A stretch of 64,000 nucleotides of DNA from Streptomyces fodineus. Lineage in GTDB: Bacteria > Actinomycetota > Actinomycetes > Streptomycetales > Streptomycetaceae. Below, piece after piece: positions 15,547 to 25,677 of this stretch; the first letter of the stretch is position 1; every line of letters begins with the position of its first letter. The translations under genes and the position numbers were made by a program. The stretch covers positions 6,758,001 through 6,822,000 of the forward strand of contig NZ_CP017248.1 of NCBI RefSeq assembly GCF_001735805.1, given 5' to 3'. The notes below the pieces were generated by a model. The model was not told where the DNA came from. It was given only the letters and a program-made list of their open reading frames with translations, and searched no databases.

Positions 15547-16787
15547 TCACGAACCGGACTTGCGCTTGTTCCACACGTCGAAGCCGACCGCCGCCAGCAG
15601 GGCCAGGCCCTTGATGACCTGCTGCCAGTCGGTACCGACGCTGAGGAGGTTCATGCCGTTGTTCAGCACGCCGAGGACGAGACCACCGATGATGGCACCG
15701 AGGACGGTGCCGACACCGCCGCTCATGGAGGCACCGCCGATGAACGAGGAGGCGATCGCCTCCAGTTCGAAGCCGTCGCCCGCCTTCGGCGAGGCCGCGT
15801 TCAGGCGGGCGGCGACCACCAGACCCGCCAGGGCCGCGAGCACGCCCATGTTCAGGAACACCTGGAAGGTGATGCGCTTGTCCTTCACGCCGGACAGCTT
15901 GGCCGCCGGCAGATTGCCGCCGATGGCGTAGATGTGCCGGCCGAAGACCGAGTTGCGCATGACGTAGCCGTAGCCGCCCACCAGGACACCGAGGATGATC
16001 AGGATGATCGGCGCGCCGTCGTAGCTGGCCAGCAGCATGGTGAGGGCGAGGACCGCGGCGACCAGCGCGACGAGCTTGAGCAGGAACAGCTTGAAGGGCA
16101 CCACGTCGAGGGAGAACTCCCGCTGGCGGCGCCGGTCGCGCACCTCCTGCCAGACCACGGCGGCGATCAGGACGATGCCGAGGAGCAGGGTGAGGTTGTG
16201 GTAGTTGGTGTTCGGGCCGACCTCGGGCAGGAAGCCGTTGCCGATCTTCTGCAGGCCGTTCGGGAACGGGCCGAGGGTCTGGCCCTTGAGCAGGATCTCC
16301 GTCAGGCCGCGGAAGAGCAGCATCCCGGCGAGGGTGACGATGAACGACGGTATGCCGAAATACGCGATCAGGAAGCCCTGTACGGAGCCCGCCACCGCGC
16401 CCACCAGCAGGCACAGCACCAGGGCGACGGGCCACGCCACATGGTGCTGCACCGTGAGCACGGCCGCGAAGGCGCCCACGAACGCCGTGATCGAGCCGAC
16501 CGACAGGTCGATGTGCCCGGCGATGATCACCAGCATCATGCCGATCGCGAGGATCAGGATGTAGCTGTTCTGCAGCACCAGGTTGGAGACGTTGCGCGGC
16601 AGCAGCAGGTCGCCGCCGGTCCAGAACTGGAAGAGGAGGACGATCAGACCGAGCGCGATCAGCATGCCGTACTGGCGCATGTTGCGGCGCAGGCCGCCGA
16701 GCACCAGCTGCAATATGCCGTCCCCGGCGCCCGATCCGTCCTTGCCCGGCGGCGCGGCGGCCGGGCTCTTGTCGGTGACGTCCGTGC

Positions 16788-16791
<4 letters not shown>
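15547..16791 (-). CDS. mmsB: Multiple-monosaccharide ABC transporter permease
   Basis: A 414-residue inner-membrane permease of the ribose/ChvE-linked class. About ten hydrophobic segments follow a 30-residue hydrophilic N-terminus. The conserved NLVLQNSYILILAIGMMLVI and GHIDLSVGS motifs mark sugar permeases of the RbsC/XylH/MmsB group. EASSF-like and GGVGTVLGAIIGG near the C-terminus belong to the same family. Its ATG overlaps the stop of the ATPase gene (ATGA at 16788-16791), showing translational coupling. It works with the double-ATPase and lipoprotein receptor upstream to import monosaccharides such as galactose, arabinose or xylose. The exact sugar is inferred only. Confidence 0.92.
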
Positions 16792-18350
<1,559 letters not shown>

Positions 18351-18382
18351 GGTCGTGCCTTCCAATCCGTAGGGGCGGGCGC

Positions 18383-19492
18383 TTACTTGAGCTCGGACTC
18401 GGTGTAGTAACCGCCGTCCACGAGCACCTGCTTGTAGTTGCTCTTGTCGACGCTGACCGGCTGGAGCAGGTAGGCGGGCACGACCTTGCTGCCGTTGTCG
18501 TACGTCTTGGTGTCGTTGACCTGCGGCTTCTTGCCCTTCAGGGCGTCGTCCACCATGGTCGAGGCCACCTTGGCGAGCTGCCGGGTGTCCTTGTAGACGG
18601 TCTGCGTCTGCTGCCCGGCGATGATCGACTTCACCGAGGCCAGTTCGGCGTCCTGGCCGGTGATCACCGGCAGCGGGTTGCTGCCCGCGCCGTAGCCGTC
18701 CGATTTCAGCGCGGACAGGATGCCGATGGAGATGCCGTCGTACGGCGAGAGCACCCCGTCGACCCGGCCGCTCTTGTAGGAGGAGGTGAGGATGTCCTCC
18801 ATGCGCTTCTGCGCCGTGGTGCCGTCCCAGCGCAGGGTGGTGACCTGGTTGAGCTTGGTCTGCCCGGACTTGACCACCAGCTGCTTCTTGTCGATGTACG
18901 GCTGCAGCACGCTCATCGCGCCGTTGAAGAAGTACTTGGTGTTGTTGTCGTCGTTCGAGCCGGCGAACAGCTCGATGTTGAACGGGCCCTTCTTGCCGGC
19001 GTCCAGGCCGAGCTTGTGCACGATGTAGGTGCCCTGGAGGACGCCGACCTTCTCGTTGTCGAAGGAGGCGTAGTAGTCGACGTTCGGGGTGCCGAGGATC
19101 AACCGGTCGTAGGCGATCACCGGGATGTTCGCCTGGTGCGCCTCCTGGAGCACGTTGTTCAGCGACTTGTTGTCGATCGCCGCGACGATCAGGCCCTTCA
19201 CGCCCTGCGTGATGAGGTTCTCGATCTGCGAGACCTGGGTGCTCGGGTCGTCCTCGCCGTAGACCAGCTTGGTCTTGTAGCCCATGGACTGGAGGTTCTT
19301 CACGACGTTGTTGCCGTCGTTGATCCACCGCTCGGAGGACTTGGTCGGCATCGCGATGCCGATGGTGGCGCCCTTGACGTCTCCCGTCTTCTCCTTGCTG
19401 CCACCCGAGCCGCTCTGGCCGCAGGCGGTCAGGGTGAGGGCGAGCGAGGCGGCTCCGGATATCGCGGCGAGTGCGGCTCTGCGGTTGCGCAT
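18383..19492 (-). CDS. chvE: ChvE-like monosaccharide-binding lipoprotein
   Basis: A 369-residue periplasmic-binding-protein-type receptor. The signal ends in LALTLTACGQ, with Cys24 as lipidation site, so it is anchored on the outer face of the membrane. The mature protein has the GIAMPTKSSERWINDG start, VAAIDNKSLNNVL and VIAYDRLILGT, characteristic of the ChvE/MmsE 'multiple monosaccharide' group. Its length is normal. It is the first gene of the transporter operon (receptor, ATPase, permease, epimerase). A dispersed repeat lies just upstream (19546-19612), so the promoter must be close to the start or beyond that repeat. Confidence 0.92.
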   Translation of the reverse strand: MRNRRAALAAISGAASLALTLTACGQSGSGGSKEKTGDVKGATIGIAMPTKSSERWINDGNNVVKNLQSMGYKTKLVYGEDDPSTQVSQIENLITQGVKGLIVAAIDNKSLNNVLQEAHQANIPVIAYDRLILGTPNVDYYASFDNEKVGVLQGTYIVHKLGLDAGKKGPFNIELFAGSNDDNNTKYFFNGAMSVLQPYIDKKQLVVKSGQTKLNQVTTLRWDGTTAQKRMEDILTSSYKSGRVDGVLSPYDGISIGILSALKSDGYGAGSNPLPVITGQDAELASVKSIIAGQQTQTVYKDTRQLAKVASTMVDDALKGKKPQVNDTKTYDNGSKVVPAYLLQPVSVDKSNYKQVLVDGGYYTESELK

Positions 19493-19545
19493 GGTGATCC
19501 GTCCTTGTTCTTCTCGGCGTTGAGATGTTCTTGCGGGGTCGGTGA

Positions 19546-19612
19546 CGCGCCCCGTAAGGGGCGCGGGGCTGTATCGATGTGCGGCTACCGCCGCGTGGGC
19601 GCGCCCAGCCAC
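19546..19612. repeat. Dispersed intergenic repeat, subtype A
   Basis: The hairpin CGCGCCCC-GTAA-GGGGCGCG (19546-19565) is followed by GGGCTGTATCGATGTGCGGC and CCGCCGCGTGGGCGCG. The same order occurs inverted at 43795-43852. It sits between two leftward operons and could end the upstream one. Confidence 0.75.
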
Positions 19613-19652
19613 ATGCGGCCTGCGGTTGCAGACGGCCCGCAGTTGCCCTCGC

Positions 19653-20633
19653 TCATCCCGCGGAGCGCTCGGCGGGGAACCGGTTCAAAGACCCCGGCAG
19701 CCGCGAGCCGAGCGGCGCCATGTCGCCGTCCGCGCCGTGCCGGGCGAGCAGGTCCAGGGCGAGCCGGCCGCGCCGCACCCGCTCCCGGGCGGTGTCCAGG
19801 GTCAGGTCCCGCAGATGGGTGCCCCACGGGTAGATGCCGGGCGCCTTGGACAGGCCGAACTTCAGATACAGCGGGGCGCCGCGCCGGATCAGCTCGGCGA
19901 CCTCGTACATCCGCACATAGCCGCCCAGGTCGTCGGGGGCCTCGATGTACATGTCCATCGGGGCCGCGGACACCCGGCGGATCTCGGTGAGGTGATCCAG
20001 CGTCAGATCGCTGGGCACGTTGACGGAGTCGGCGCCGAGCCGCTCGAAGACGGCGTACGAGGCCGGGTTGACGGGGCCGATGAGCGCCGAGACCTTCAGC
20101 GTGGTGCCGGCCGGGATGATGCCGGTCTCCCGCGCCCGGTGCAGCGTCCACAGCACGCCCTCGTCGGCGACCAGCAGGCACTTGACGCCCAACTCGGTTG
20201 CCCTTACGGCGTCTTCGACGCATCCGGCGACGGCGTCGTGGCCCCGTGCGCGCAGTCCGGCCCCCCGCGAGTCGGAGCGCACCGAGCCACCGATGTCCCA
20301 GGTGCCGCGCGGGCCGGTGAACAGGCAGAGTTCGATGTCGCGTGCGGCGGTCGCCTCGACCATCTCGGTGATCTCGGCGTCGGTGAGCATCCACACACCG
20401 CTGCCCTGGCTGATCCGGTGGATCGGCACATCGAGGCGCGAGGCCTCCTTCAGGACGACCGCCAGCGCTTCGGGACCCTCGCACGAGGGGATCTCGGTGC
20501 GCCAGCGGCCACCGCCCGGGAAGCTGTGGGGGGAGGCGTCGGCCGGGTCGGGGGCGGGTGCGCCGAGGCCGAGGGCGGCGAGCACTTGCTCGCCTGGCCT
20601 GCGGGCTGCCGGAGCGGAAGCGTCGGTCGTCAC
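19653..20633 (-). CDS. Unrecognised protein in a sugar-acid catabolic operon, perhaps TIM-barrel
   Basis: A 326-residue soluble protein with no signal or membrane segment. I do not recognise it firmly. Alternating strand-helix segments (IELCLFTGPRGTWDIGG, GVKCLLVADEGVLWTLH, TTLKVSALIGPVNPAS, PMDMYIEAPDDLGG, LYLKFGLSKAPGIYPWGTH) suggest a TIM barrel, distantly like U32-type or pterin/lyase barrels. It is the last gene of a unit with a sugar-acid dehydratase and a zinc alcohol dehydrogenase. A gap of 141 bp separates it from the dehydrogenase. A role in the same pathway (aldolase or isomerase?) is inferred from position only. GTG 20633 follows AAGGACAG. Confidence 0.55.
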   Translation of the reverse strand: MTTDASAPAARRPGEQVLAALGLGAPAPDPADASPHSFPGGGRWRTEIPSCEGPEALAVVLKEASRLDVPIHRISQGSGVWMLTDAEITEMVEATAARDIELCLFTGPRGTWDIGGSVRSDSRGAGLRARGHDAVAGCVEDAVRATELGVKCLLVADEGVLWTLHRARETGIIPAGTTLKVSALIGPVNPASYAVFERLGADSVNVPSDLTLDHLTEIRRVSAAPMDMYIEAPDDLGGYVRMYEVAELIRRGAPLYLKFGLSKAPGIYPWGTHLRDLTLDTARERVRRGRLALDLLARHGADGDMAPLGSRLPGSLNRFPAERSAG

Positions 20634-20774
20634 AAGCTGTCCTTCGTGTTCGGTATATCGGACGAGGTTCGCGGCTCGGAGCGGAAGTCGGCCCGGGTGG
20701 CACGGCGAAAGAAGCGGCCGTGGTGGTACGCCGGTCAGGGCGCCGTCAGGTCACGCCCCGACCGGCGTACGTCT

Positions 20775-21779
20775 TCAGGGGCGGAGCAGCACCTTGCCCA
20801 CCTTCGGATCGCCGGCCCCGACCAACTCGATGGCCTGAGCGAACTCGGTCAGCGGCAGCTCGTGCGTGATGAGCGGCAGCGGGTCGAGCAGCCCGGCGCC
20901 GAACACCCGCACGGTGTGCGCCCAGGCGTCCGGCGGCGCCCCGAAGACGGTGTGCACCTCCAGCTGCCGTACGACGAGATCGGTCGGGTCGAGCCCGTCC
21001 GCGCCCGGCGCCGGGATGCCGGTCAGGACCAGCCGTCCGCCGCGCCGGAGCAGCGAGGCGGCGGTGCGCGCGGCGGACGCGGACCCTGCGGTCTCGATGA
21101 CGACGTCGAAGTCGTCCGGGAGCTCCTGGTCCTTCAGCCGGAAGTCGCTCGCCCCGAACTGCCCAGAAAGCGCCTCCCGGTCGTTCCTGGTCCCCACGAC
21201 GAGCAGCTCCGCCGGCGAGAGGGCCTTCAGGAACTGCACGGCGAACATCCCGAGCGTGCCCGTGCCGACCACCGCGACCCGCTCGCCCGGCTGGGCACCG
21301 CCCTTGAGCGCCGCCGCCGCGATACAGGCGGCCGGCTCCAGCAGGGCGGCGGCGGTGAGGCCGGCGTCGTCCGGCAGGACGTGCAGCAGCCGGGCCGGCA
21401 GGGTGAGCGTCGCGGCCATGGCGCCGGGCTGGGTGAACCCGGTCTCCTCGTAGCCGTCGGTGCACAGCGTGGTCTCACCGGCGTGACAGCGGTCGCAGAC
21501 CTGGCAGTTGCGGAAGCCCTCGCCGACGACCTTGCGCCCGACGAGCCCCTTGGGCACCCCGCCGCCCACCGCGCGGACCGTCCCCGACCACTCGTGGCCG
21601 GGCGTCAGCGGGTAGCGGACATAGCCCTCGGGCCGGTTGCCCTGGTACACCTCGCGGTCGCTGCCGCAGATGCCGACCGCGTGCACGGCCACCAGCGCCT
21701 CGCCGGGGCCGGGCACGCGGGGCGTGTGCTCCTCGACCCGGTGCCGGCCCGGAGCCTCGACGACGACCTGGGAACTCAC
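20775..21779 (-). CDS. Zinc-dependent alcohol/polyol dehydrogenase
   Basis: A 334-residue medium-chain dehydrogenase. The catalytic zinc site is Cys38 (GICGSD) with His62-Glu63 (GHEW). The structural zinc cysteines are 92, 95, 98 and 106 (NCQVCDRCHAGETTLC). The nucleotide-binding turn is VVGTGTLGMFA. It should oxidise a sugar alcohol or sugar-acid hydroxyl with NAD(P), as in threonine or galactitol dehydrogenases. GTG 21779 overlaps the upstream dehydratase stop (GTGA), so it is translationally coupled to that gene and the two enzymes probably act in one pathway. A start at 21821 inside the dehydratase gene is less likely. Confidence 0.88.
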   Translation of the reverse strand: MSSQVVVEAPGRHRVEEHTPRVPGPGEALVAVHAVGICGSDREVYQGNRPEGYVRYPLTPGHEWSGTVRAVGGGVPKGLVGRKVVGEGFRNCQVCDRCHAGETTLCTDGYEETGFTQPGAMAATLTLPARLLHVLPDDAGLTAAALLEPAACIAAAALKGGAQPGERVAVVGTGTLGMFAVQFLKALSPAELLVVGTRNDREALSGQFGASDFRLKDQELPDDFDVVIETAGSASAARTAASLLRRGGRLVLTGIPAPGADGLDPTDLVVRQLEVHTVFGAPPDAWAHTVRVFGAGLLDPLPLITHELPLTEFAQAIELVGAGDPKVGKVLLRP

Positions 21780-22933
21780 TTCGTCCCCTTCGGCTTGCGC
21801 TGCTCCCAGCCCTCGGCCCACAGGTCGAACCGGGCCTGCTGCTGCGGGAACTCGGCGGCGGCGTCGGTGTCCAGCTCGACCCCGAGGCCGGGCGCGTCGG
21901 ACAGCTGGAAGTACCCGTCCACGACCTGCGGCGCCCCCTTGACCACCTTCTTGATCTCCGCGTCGGCGAAATCGTTGAAGTGCTCAAGGATCTTGAAGTT
22001 CGGCGAGGTGAAGCCGACCTGGAGGGAGGCGGCGGTGAGCACGGAACCTCCCACGTTGTGCGGGGCGAGAAGCATGTAGTGCGTCTCGGCGGTGGCGGCG
22101 AGCTTCCGCGTCTCCCAGATGCCCCCGATGTGACCGACGTCGGGCTGGACGATGTCCACGGCCTGGCTGTCGAACAGCTCGCGGAACTCGATCCGGTCGT
22201 GGATCCGCTCACCGGTGGCGACCGGGATGTCCACCTTGGCCGCGACCTTCTCCAGCGCCTTCAGGTTCTCCGGCGGGACCGGCTCCTCCAGCCAGGCGGG
22301 CTTGAAGGGCGCGAGCTCGCGTGCGAGCCGGACGGCGGTCGAGGGCGAGAACCGGCCGTGCATCTCCAGCATCAGCTCGGCGTCCGGGCCGATCGCGTCC
22401 CGTACGGCCTCGATGAGCGAGACGGCGTACAGGGTCTGCTGGTGGTCCAGCTCGAAGTGCCCGGTGCCGAACGGGTCGATCTTCAGCGCCTTGTATCCGC
22501 GCGCGACGACCTCCTGGGCGGCCTTGTGATACGCCTCGGGCGTTCGCTCGGTCGTGTACCACCCGTTGGCGTACGCCTTCACCTTTTCGGTGACCTTGCC
22601 GCCGAGCAGTTGCCACACCGGCACGCCGAGTGCCTTGCCCTTGATGTCCCAGCAGGCCATCTCGACGACCGCGATGCCGGACATGACGATCTCACCCGCC
22701 CGGCCGTAGTCGCCGTACTTCATCCGGCGGACGAGATCCTCGACCGCGAACGGGTCCGAGCCGAGAATGTGGTTGGCCTCGGCCTCCCGCAAGTACCCGA
22801 TCAGCGCGTCGGTGTGACCGAGCATCCGGGTCTCGCCGACTCCCGTGATCCCCTCGTCGGTGTGCACCTGGACATAGGTCAGGTTGCGCCACGGCGTGCC
22901 GACCACATGGGTGCTGATTCCGGTGATGCGCAC
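21776..22933 (-). CDS. Enolase-superfamily sugar-acid dehydratase (D-galactonate dehydratase-like)
   Basis: A 385-residue mandelate racemase/muconate-lactonising-family enzyme. The barrel carries metal ligands Glu190 (LMLEMHGRF), Glu216 (WLEEPVPPEN) and Glu242 (ATGERIHDR), His192 two residues after the first ligand, and His292 in LAPHNVGG. This spacing matches E. coli galactonate dehydratase (183/185/209/235/285, from memory) shifted by seven, except that the first ligand is Glu instead of Asp. It should dehydrate an aldonic acid to a 2-keto-3-deoxy acid. First gene of a leftward operon with the alcohol dehydrogenase. GTG start. Operator-like dyads lie just upstream. Other sugar-acid substrates are possible. 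Confidence 0.85.
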   Translation of the reverse strand: MRITGISTHVVGTPWRNLTYVQVHTDEGITGVGETRMLGHTDALIGYLREAEANHILGSDPFAVEDLVRRMKYGDYGRAGEIVMSGIAVVEMACWDIKGKALGVPVWQLLGGKVTEKVKAYANGWYTTERTPEAYHKAAQEVVARGYKALKIDPFGTGHFELDHQQTLYAVSLIEAVRDAIGPDAELMLEMHGRFSPSTAVRLARELAPFKPAWLEEPVPPENLKALEKVAAKVDIPVATGERIHDRIEFRELFDSQAVDIVQPDVGHIGGIWETRKLAATAETHYMLLAPHNVGGSVLTAASLQVGFTSPNFKILEHFNDFADAEIKKVVKGAPQVVDGYFQLSDAPGLGVELDTDAAAEFPQQQARFDLWAEGWEQRKPKGTK

Positions 22934-22958
22934 GGCAGTCGCCCCTCAGTTGTTCGAG

Positions 22959-22979
22959 ATTTCGTCACACGTTCGAAAT
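22959..22979. promoter_or_regulatory. Operator-like dyad ATTTCG-N9-CGAAAT
   Basis: Perfect 6-bp half-sites located 26-46 bp upstream of the dehydratase start. The TTTCG/CGAAA half-site recurs at 23062-23078. A LacI- or GntR-type operator would fit, but no regulator gene is adjacent. Confidence 0.4.
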
Positions 22980-23061
22980 GCTGGCGTGACAGTAAGGACG
23001 GGGCGGTGGGGGTGTCAATGGGTCGAACAGGTAACGGTTTCGGCAAGCCTTTCGAGAATTC

Positions 23062-23078
23062 TTTCGTGTTCCACGAAA
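23062..23078. promoter_or_regulatory. Operator-like palindrome TTTCGTG-TTC-CACGAAA
   Basis: A perfect 7-bp dyad in the 200-bp divergent region between the dehydratase operon and the SCO2400-like gene. It shares TTTCG/CGAAA half-sites with the dyad at 22959-22979, with extra TTTCG copies between them. Confidence 0.4.
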
Positions 23079-23133
23079 CCTTCACATCGGTGCCTAGGAA
23101 CCTGACCGGCGGGGAATCTAGTCTTCCGGCGTC

Positions 23134-24015
23134 ATGGACTACTGCGACCCGTGCCAACGGCACCTGAACGGCGCCCTGGCCTGCCCCGGGTGCGGCACAC
23201 CCGCGCGCTCCGCCGCGGAAGCGACGGCCGCGTACGCGCGCGTGGGCACGGGCACGGGTGAGACACCGGGCTACGGCGCCGCTTACGGCACCCCGTCCGA
23301 GGGGTACGCCGAGTACGGCGTGTACGTCCCTTCCCAGGGGCACGGCGCCCCCCAGGAGTGGTACCCGCAACCCGAGGCCGAGCCCGCGAGTGACCCCGAG
23401 CCCGAGCCCGAGCCCGGCCCCGAGCCCGCTCTCGAAGAAGAGGACCCGGAGCCCGGTGGCCGGGCGGCCCGGCGCAGGGCGCGTGGCGGCGCCCCGGTGG
23501 GCCCCGGCGACGCCGACGCCAGCCGACGCGACCGCAAGGCCGCCGCACACCGGCGCCGGCGCCGTCGTACCGTGCTGATCGCCGCGGGTTTCGTCCTGGC
23601 CGCGAGCGGCCTCAGCCTCGCCGAACTGGGCACGGACGCGCCCTTCTCGCCCTTCTCCGGTGGACAGAAGGGCGCGGCGGGGCAGAGCGCGGCCGACGGC
23701 GGCACGTCCTCCGCGTCCCCCGGCGCCACCGCCGACCCGGCCGCCTCCGGCACGGCCCGGGGTGCGTCCGCCTCCCCGGACGCCTCGGCCTCCGCGTCCG
23801 CCTCCAAGTCCCCGAAGGCCTCGAAGTCGCCCGCCAAGGAGACCGGCAAGGCGCGGCCGACCGCCGCGACGGGCTCCGGCACCACCCAGGCGCCGGTCAC
23901 CCCCGTCACGTCCCGCCCGTCCGGCCCCCCGTCCAGCGCCCCGCCGACATCCCACCCCTCCCCGACACCCGCACCCACCAGGACCTGCACCCGCTTCCTG
24001 TGGTGGTGCACCTGA
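23134..24015 (+). CDS. SCO2400-like protein: zinc ribbon, one membrane segment, disordered tail
   Basis: A 293-residue protein with three visible parts. The N-terminal ribbon CDPCQRHLNGALACPGCG (residues 4-21) has two CxxC pairs. An acidic, Glu/Pro-rich linker and a basic stretch (RRDRKAAAHRRRRRR) come before a single hydrophobic helix near residues 148-168 (VLIAAGFVLAASGLSLA). A Ser/Ala/Pro/Thr-rich outer tail follows, ending in CTRFLWWCT with two cysteines. The layout suggests a type II membrane protein with the ribbon inside the cell. I know it as the 'SCO2400 family' of Streptomyces, function unknown. A TAGTCT box 10 nt before ATG hints at a leaderless transcript. An 83-bp repeat begins at its stop codon. 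Confidence 0.75.
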   Translation: MDYCDPCQRHLNGALACPGCGTPARSAAEATAAYARVGTGTGETPGYGAAYGTPSEGYAEYGVYVPSQGHGAPQEWYPQPEAEPASDPEPEPEPGPEPALEEEDPEPGGRAARRRARGGAPVGPGDADASRRDRKAAAHRRRRRRTVLIAAGFVLAASGLSLAELGTDAPFSPFSGGQKGAAGQSAADGGTSSASPGATADPAASGTARGASASPDASASASASKSPKASKSPAKETGKARPTAATGSGTTQAPVTPVTSRPSGPPSSAPPTSHPSPTPAPTRTCTRFLWWCT

Positions 24016-24261
24016 CCCCTGCCGCGCAGCTGCGCGCCACCGCGGCGGTATTCGCGATGCGGGGCGGTGTTGGTGTGCCGGCGGGCTGGTGCGGCTGACC
24101 CCTGCCGCGCAGCTGCGCGCCACCGCGGCGGTATTCGCGATGCGGGGCGGTGTTGGTGTGCCGGCGGGCTGGTGCGGCTGACCCCTGCCGCGCAGCTGCG
24201 CGCCACCGCGGCGGTATTCGCGATGCGGGGCGGTGTTGCCGTGCCGGCGGGCTCGTGCACC
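24013..24261. repeat. 83-bp noncoding tandem repeat, three units plus a decayed fourth
   Basis: Near-identical units start at 24013, 24096 and 24179. A degenerate one starts at 24262 and fades by about 24345. Each contains the palindrome CGCGCAGCTGCGCG. The first unit begins on the stop codon of the SCO2400-like gene. The period is not divisible by three, so no frame is conserved across units and coding is excluded. Confidence 0.92.
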
Positions 24262-24447
24262 TGAGCCCTGCCGTGCAGCTGTGCGCCCCGCCCGCGCCAT
24301 CCGCCATCCGGGGCAGCGATGACACCCACGGGCGCCTGGGGCGGTTGAGTCGAACAGGTACATCGCGCCGTACCGGTCTCGGGAACGTCCGAACAGGGAA
24401 CGGGCGTTGTGCCGAGGGGCAGCAGCGGCTCAGTTGAGGGAGAGCGG
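24016..24447. other. 432-bp intergenic stretch between the SCO2400-like gene and the serine hydrolase
   Basis: It holds the 83-bp tandem repeat (to about 24345) and then the serine-hydrolase promoter region. In that region GTCGAACAGGTA (24349-24360) and GTCCGAACAGGGA (24387-24399) repeat a motif also found at 23022-23033. I see no gene in it. Confidence 0.6.
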
Positions 24448-25599
24448 ATGACGCAGCAGATCACCGTCCACGGCACGGTCGCCGAGGGATTCGAGGCGGT
24501 GCGCGAGGAGTTCGCCGCCTTCGTCGCCGCCGAACGGGACGACTACGAGGGCCAGTTGTGCGCGTATGTGCACGGGCGGCAGGTCGTCGACCTGTGGGCG
24601 GGCGCGGAGGCGGACTCGCTGTACGGCGTGTTCTCGTCCACCAAGGGCGCCGCCCACCTGGTGGTCGCGCTCCTGGTGCAGGACGGCACGCTGGAGCTGG
24701 ACCGCAAAGTGACGTACTACTGGCCCGAGTTCGGTGCCGAGGGCAAGGGCGCGGTGACCCTGCGGGACCTGCTGGCGCACCGCGCGGGCCTCGTCGGGGT
24801 CGATGCCGGGTTCTCCGCCGAGGAGACGGCCGACGACCGCGCGATGGCCGAACGGCTCGCCGACCAGAAGCCGTTCTGGCGTCCGGGCACCGCCTTCGGC
24901 TACCACGCGCTGGTGATCGGCGCGCTCACCGGCGAGGTGGTCCGCCGGGCCACGGGCCACACACTGCAGGAGGTGTACGAGGAGCGGGTGCGCGCGCCGT
25001 ACGGCACGGACTTCTTCCTGGGGCTGCCCGAGTCCGAGGAGCCCCGCTTCCGCTCGGTGCGGCCCATGCTCCCGACCCCCGAGCAGCAGGCGCTGTTGGC
25101 CGCCCAGCCGACCGGCCCGCACACCCTGACCTCGATCGCCTTCAACACCCATGTCCCCGAGCCGGGCACGCCGGCGGACTACGCCAACTCCCGCCTCGTA
25201 CGCGCCAAGGGACCGGCGTCCGCAGGCGGCGTGGCCTCCGCGCGGGGCCTCGCCAAGATGTACGCGGCCGCGATCAGCGAAGTGGACGACCGGCCACCCC
25301 TGCTGAAGCCGGACACGATCACCGAGGTCGGCCAGATCCACTCCGCCGGCTACGACCTGGTGGCCCGCGCCCACAAGTCGTACGGCCTCGGCTTCCAGGC
25401 CACCGCCGACATGTGGCACCCCACCCTGGGCGCCGGCACCTTCGGCCACAGCGGCGTGGGCGGCAGCCAGGCCTTCGCGGACCCGCGCAGCGGGCTGGCG
25501 TACGGCTACACGCGGCGCCGGATGGCGTTTCCGGGTGGAGCGGCACCGGAGAACGACACGTTGGTGAGAGCGGTGCACAAGGCAGCACTGGCAAGCTGA
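24448..25599 (+). CDS. Serine hydrolase, class C beta-lactamase/EstB-type
   Basis: A 383-residue protein of the penicillin-binding/beta-lactamase fold. The nucleophile Ser is in FSSTKGAA (SxxK), followed by the tyrosine motif FGYHALVIG and the third element FGHSGVGGS in place of KTG. This is the family VIII esterase / class C-like pattern. There is no signal peptide, so it is probably cytosolic, and esterase or peptidase activity is more likely than antibiotic resistance. ATG 24448 follows GAGGGAGAG. An upstream in-frame ATG at 24409 lacks one. It is a single gene ending at a bidirectional terminator shared with ohr. Confidence 0.85.
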   Translation: MTQQITVHGTVAEGFEAVREEFAAFVAAERDDYEGQLCAYVHGRQVVDLWAGAEADSLYGVFSSTKGAAHLVVALLVQDGTLELDRKVTYYWPEFGAEGKGAVTLRDLLAHRAGLVGVDAGFSAEETADDRAMAERLADQKPFWRPGTAFGYHALVIGALTGEVVRRATGHTLQEVYEERVRAPYGTDFFLGLPESEEPRFRSVRPMLPTPEQQALLAAQPTGPHTLTSIAFNTHVPEPGTPADYANSRLVRAKGPASAGGVASARGLAKMYAAAISEVDDRPPLLKPDTITEVGQIHSAGYDLVARAHKSYGLGFQATADMWHPTLGAGTFGHSGVGGSQAFADPRSGLAYGYTRRRMAFPGGAAPENDTLVRAVHKAALAS

Positions 25600-25603
25600 G
25601 GGG

Positions 25604-25652
25604 CGCCCCGAAGGGGCGGAAAAGAGACCGCACCCCACGTCCAAGGGTGCGG
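25604..25652. terminator. Bidirectional terminators between serine hydrolase and ohr
   Basis: Two hairpins lie between the convergent genes: CGCCCC-GAA-GGGGCG (25604-25618) and CCGCACCC/GGGTGCGG (25628-25635 with 25645-25652). Either could act on either strand. Confidence 0.7.
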
Positions 25653-25677
25653 CCTCCGCTGTCTCAAACGACGACCG

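Noticed and set aside
24013..24345. CRISPR array
   Set aside because: The units are 83 bp, contiguous and nearly identical with no variable spacers. There are no cas genes nearby.
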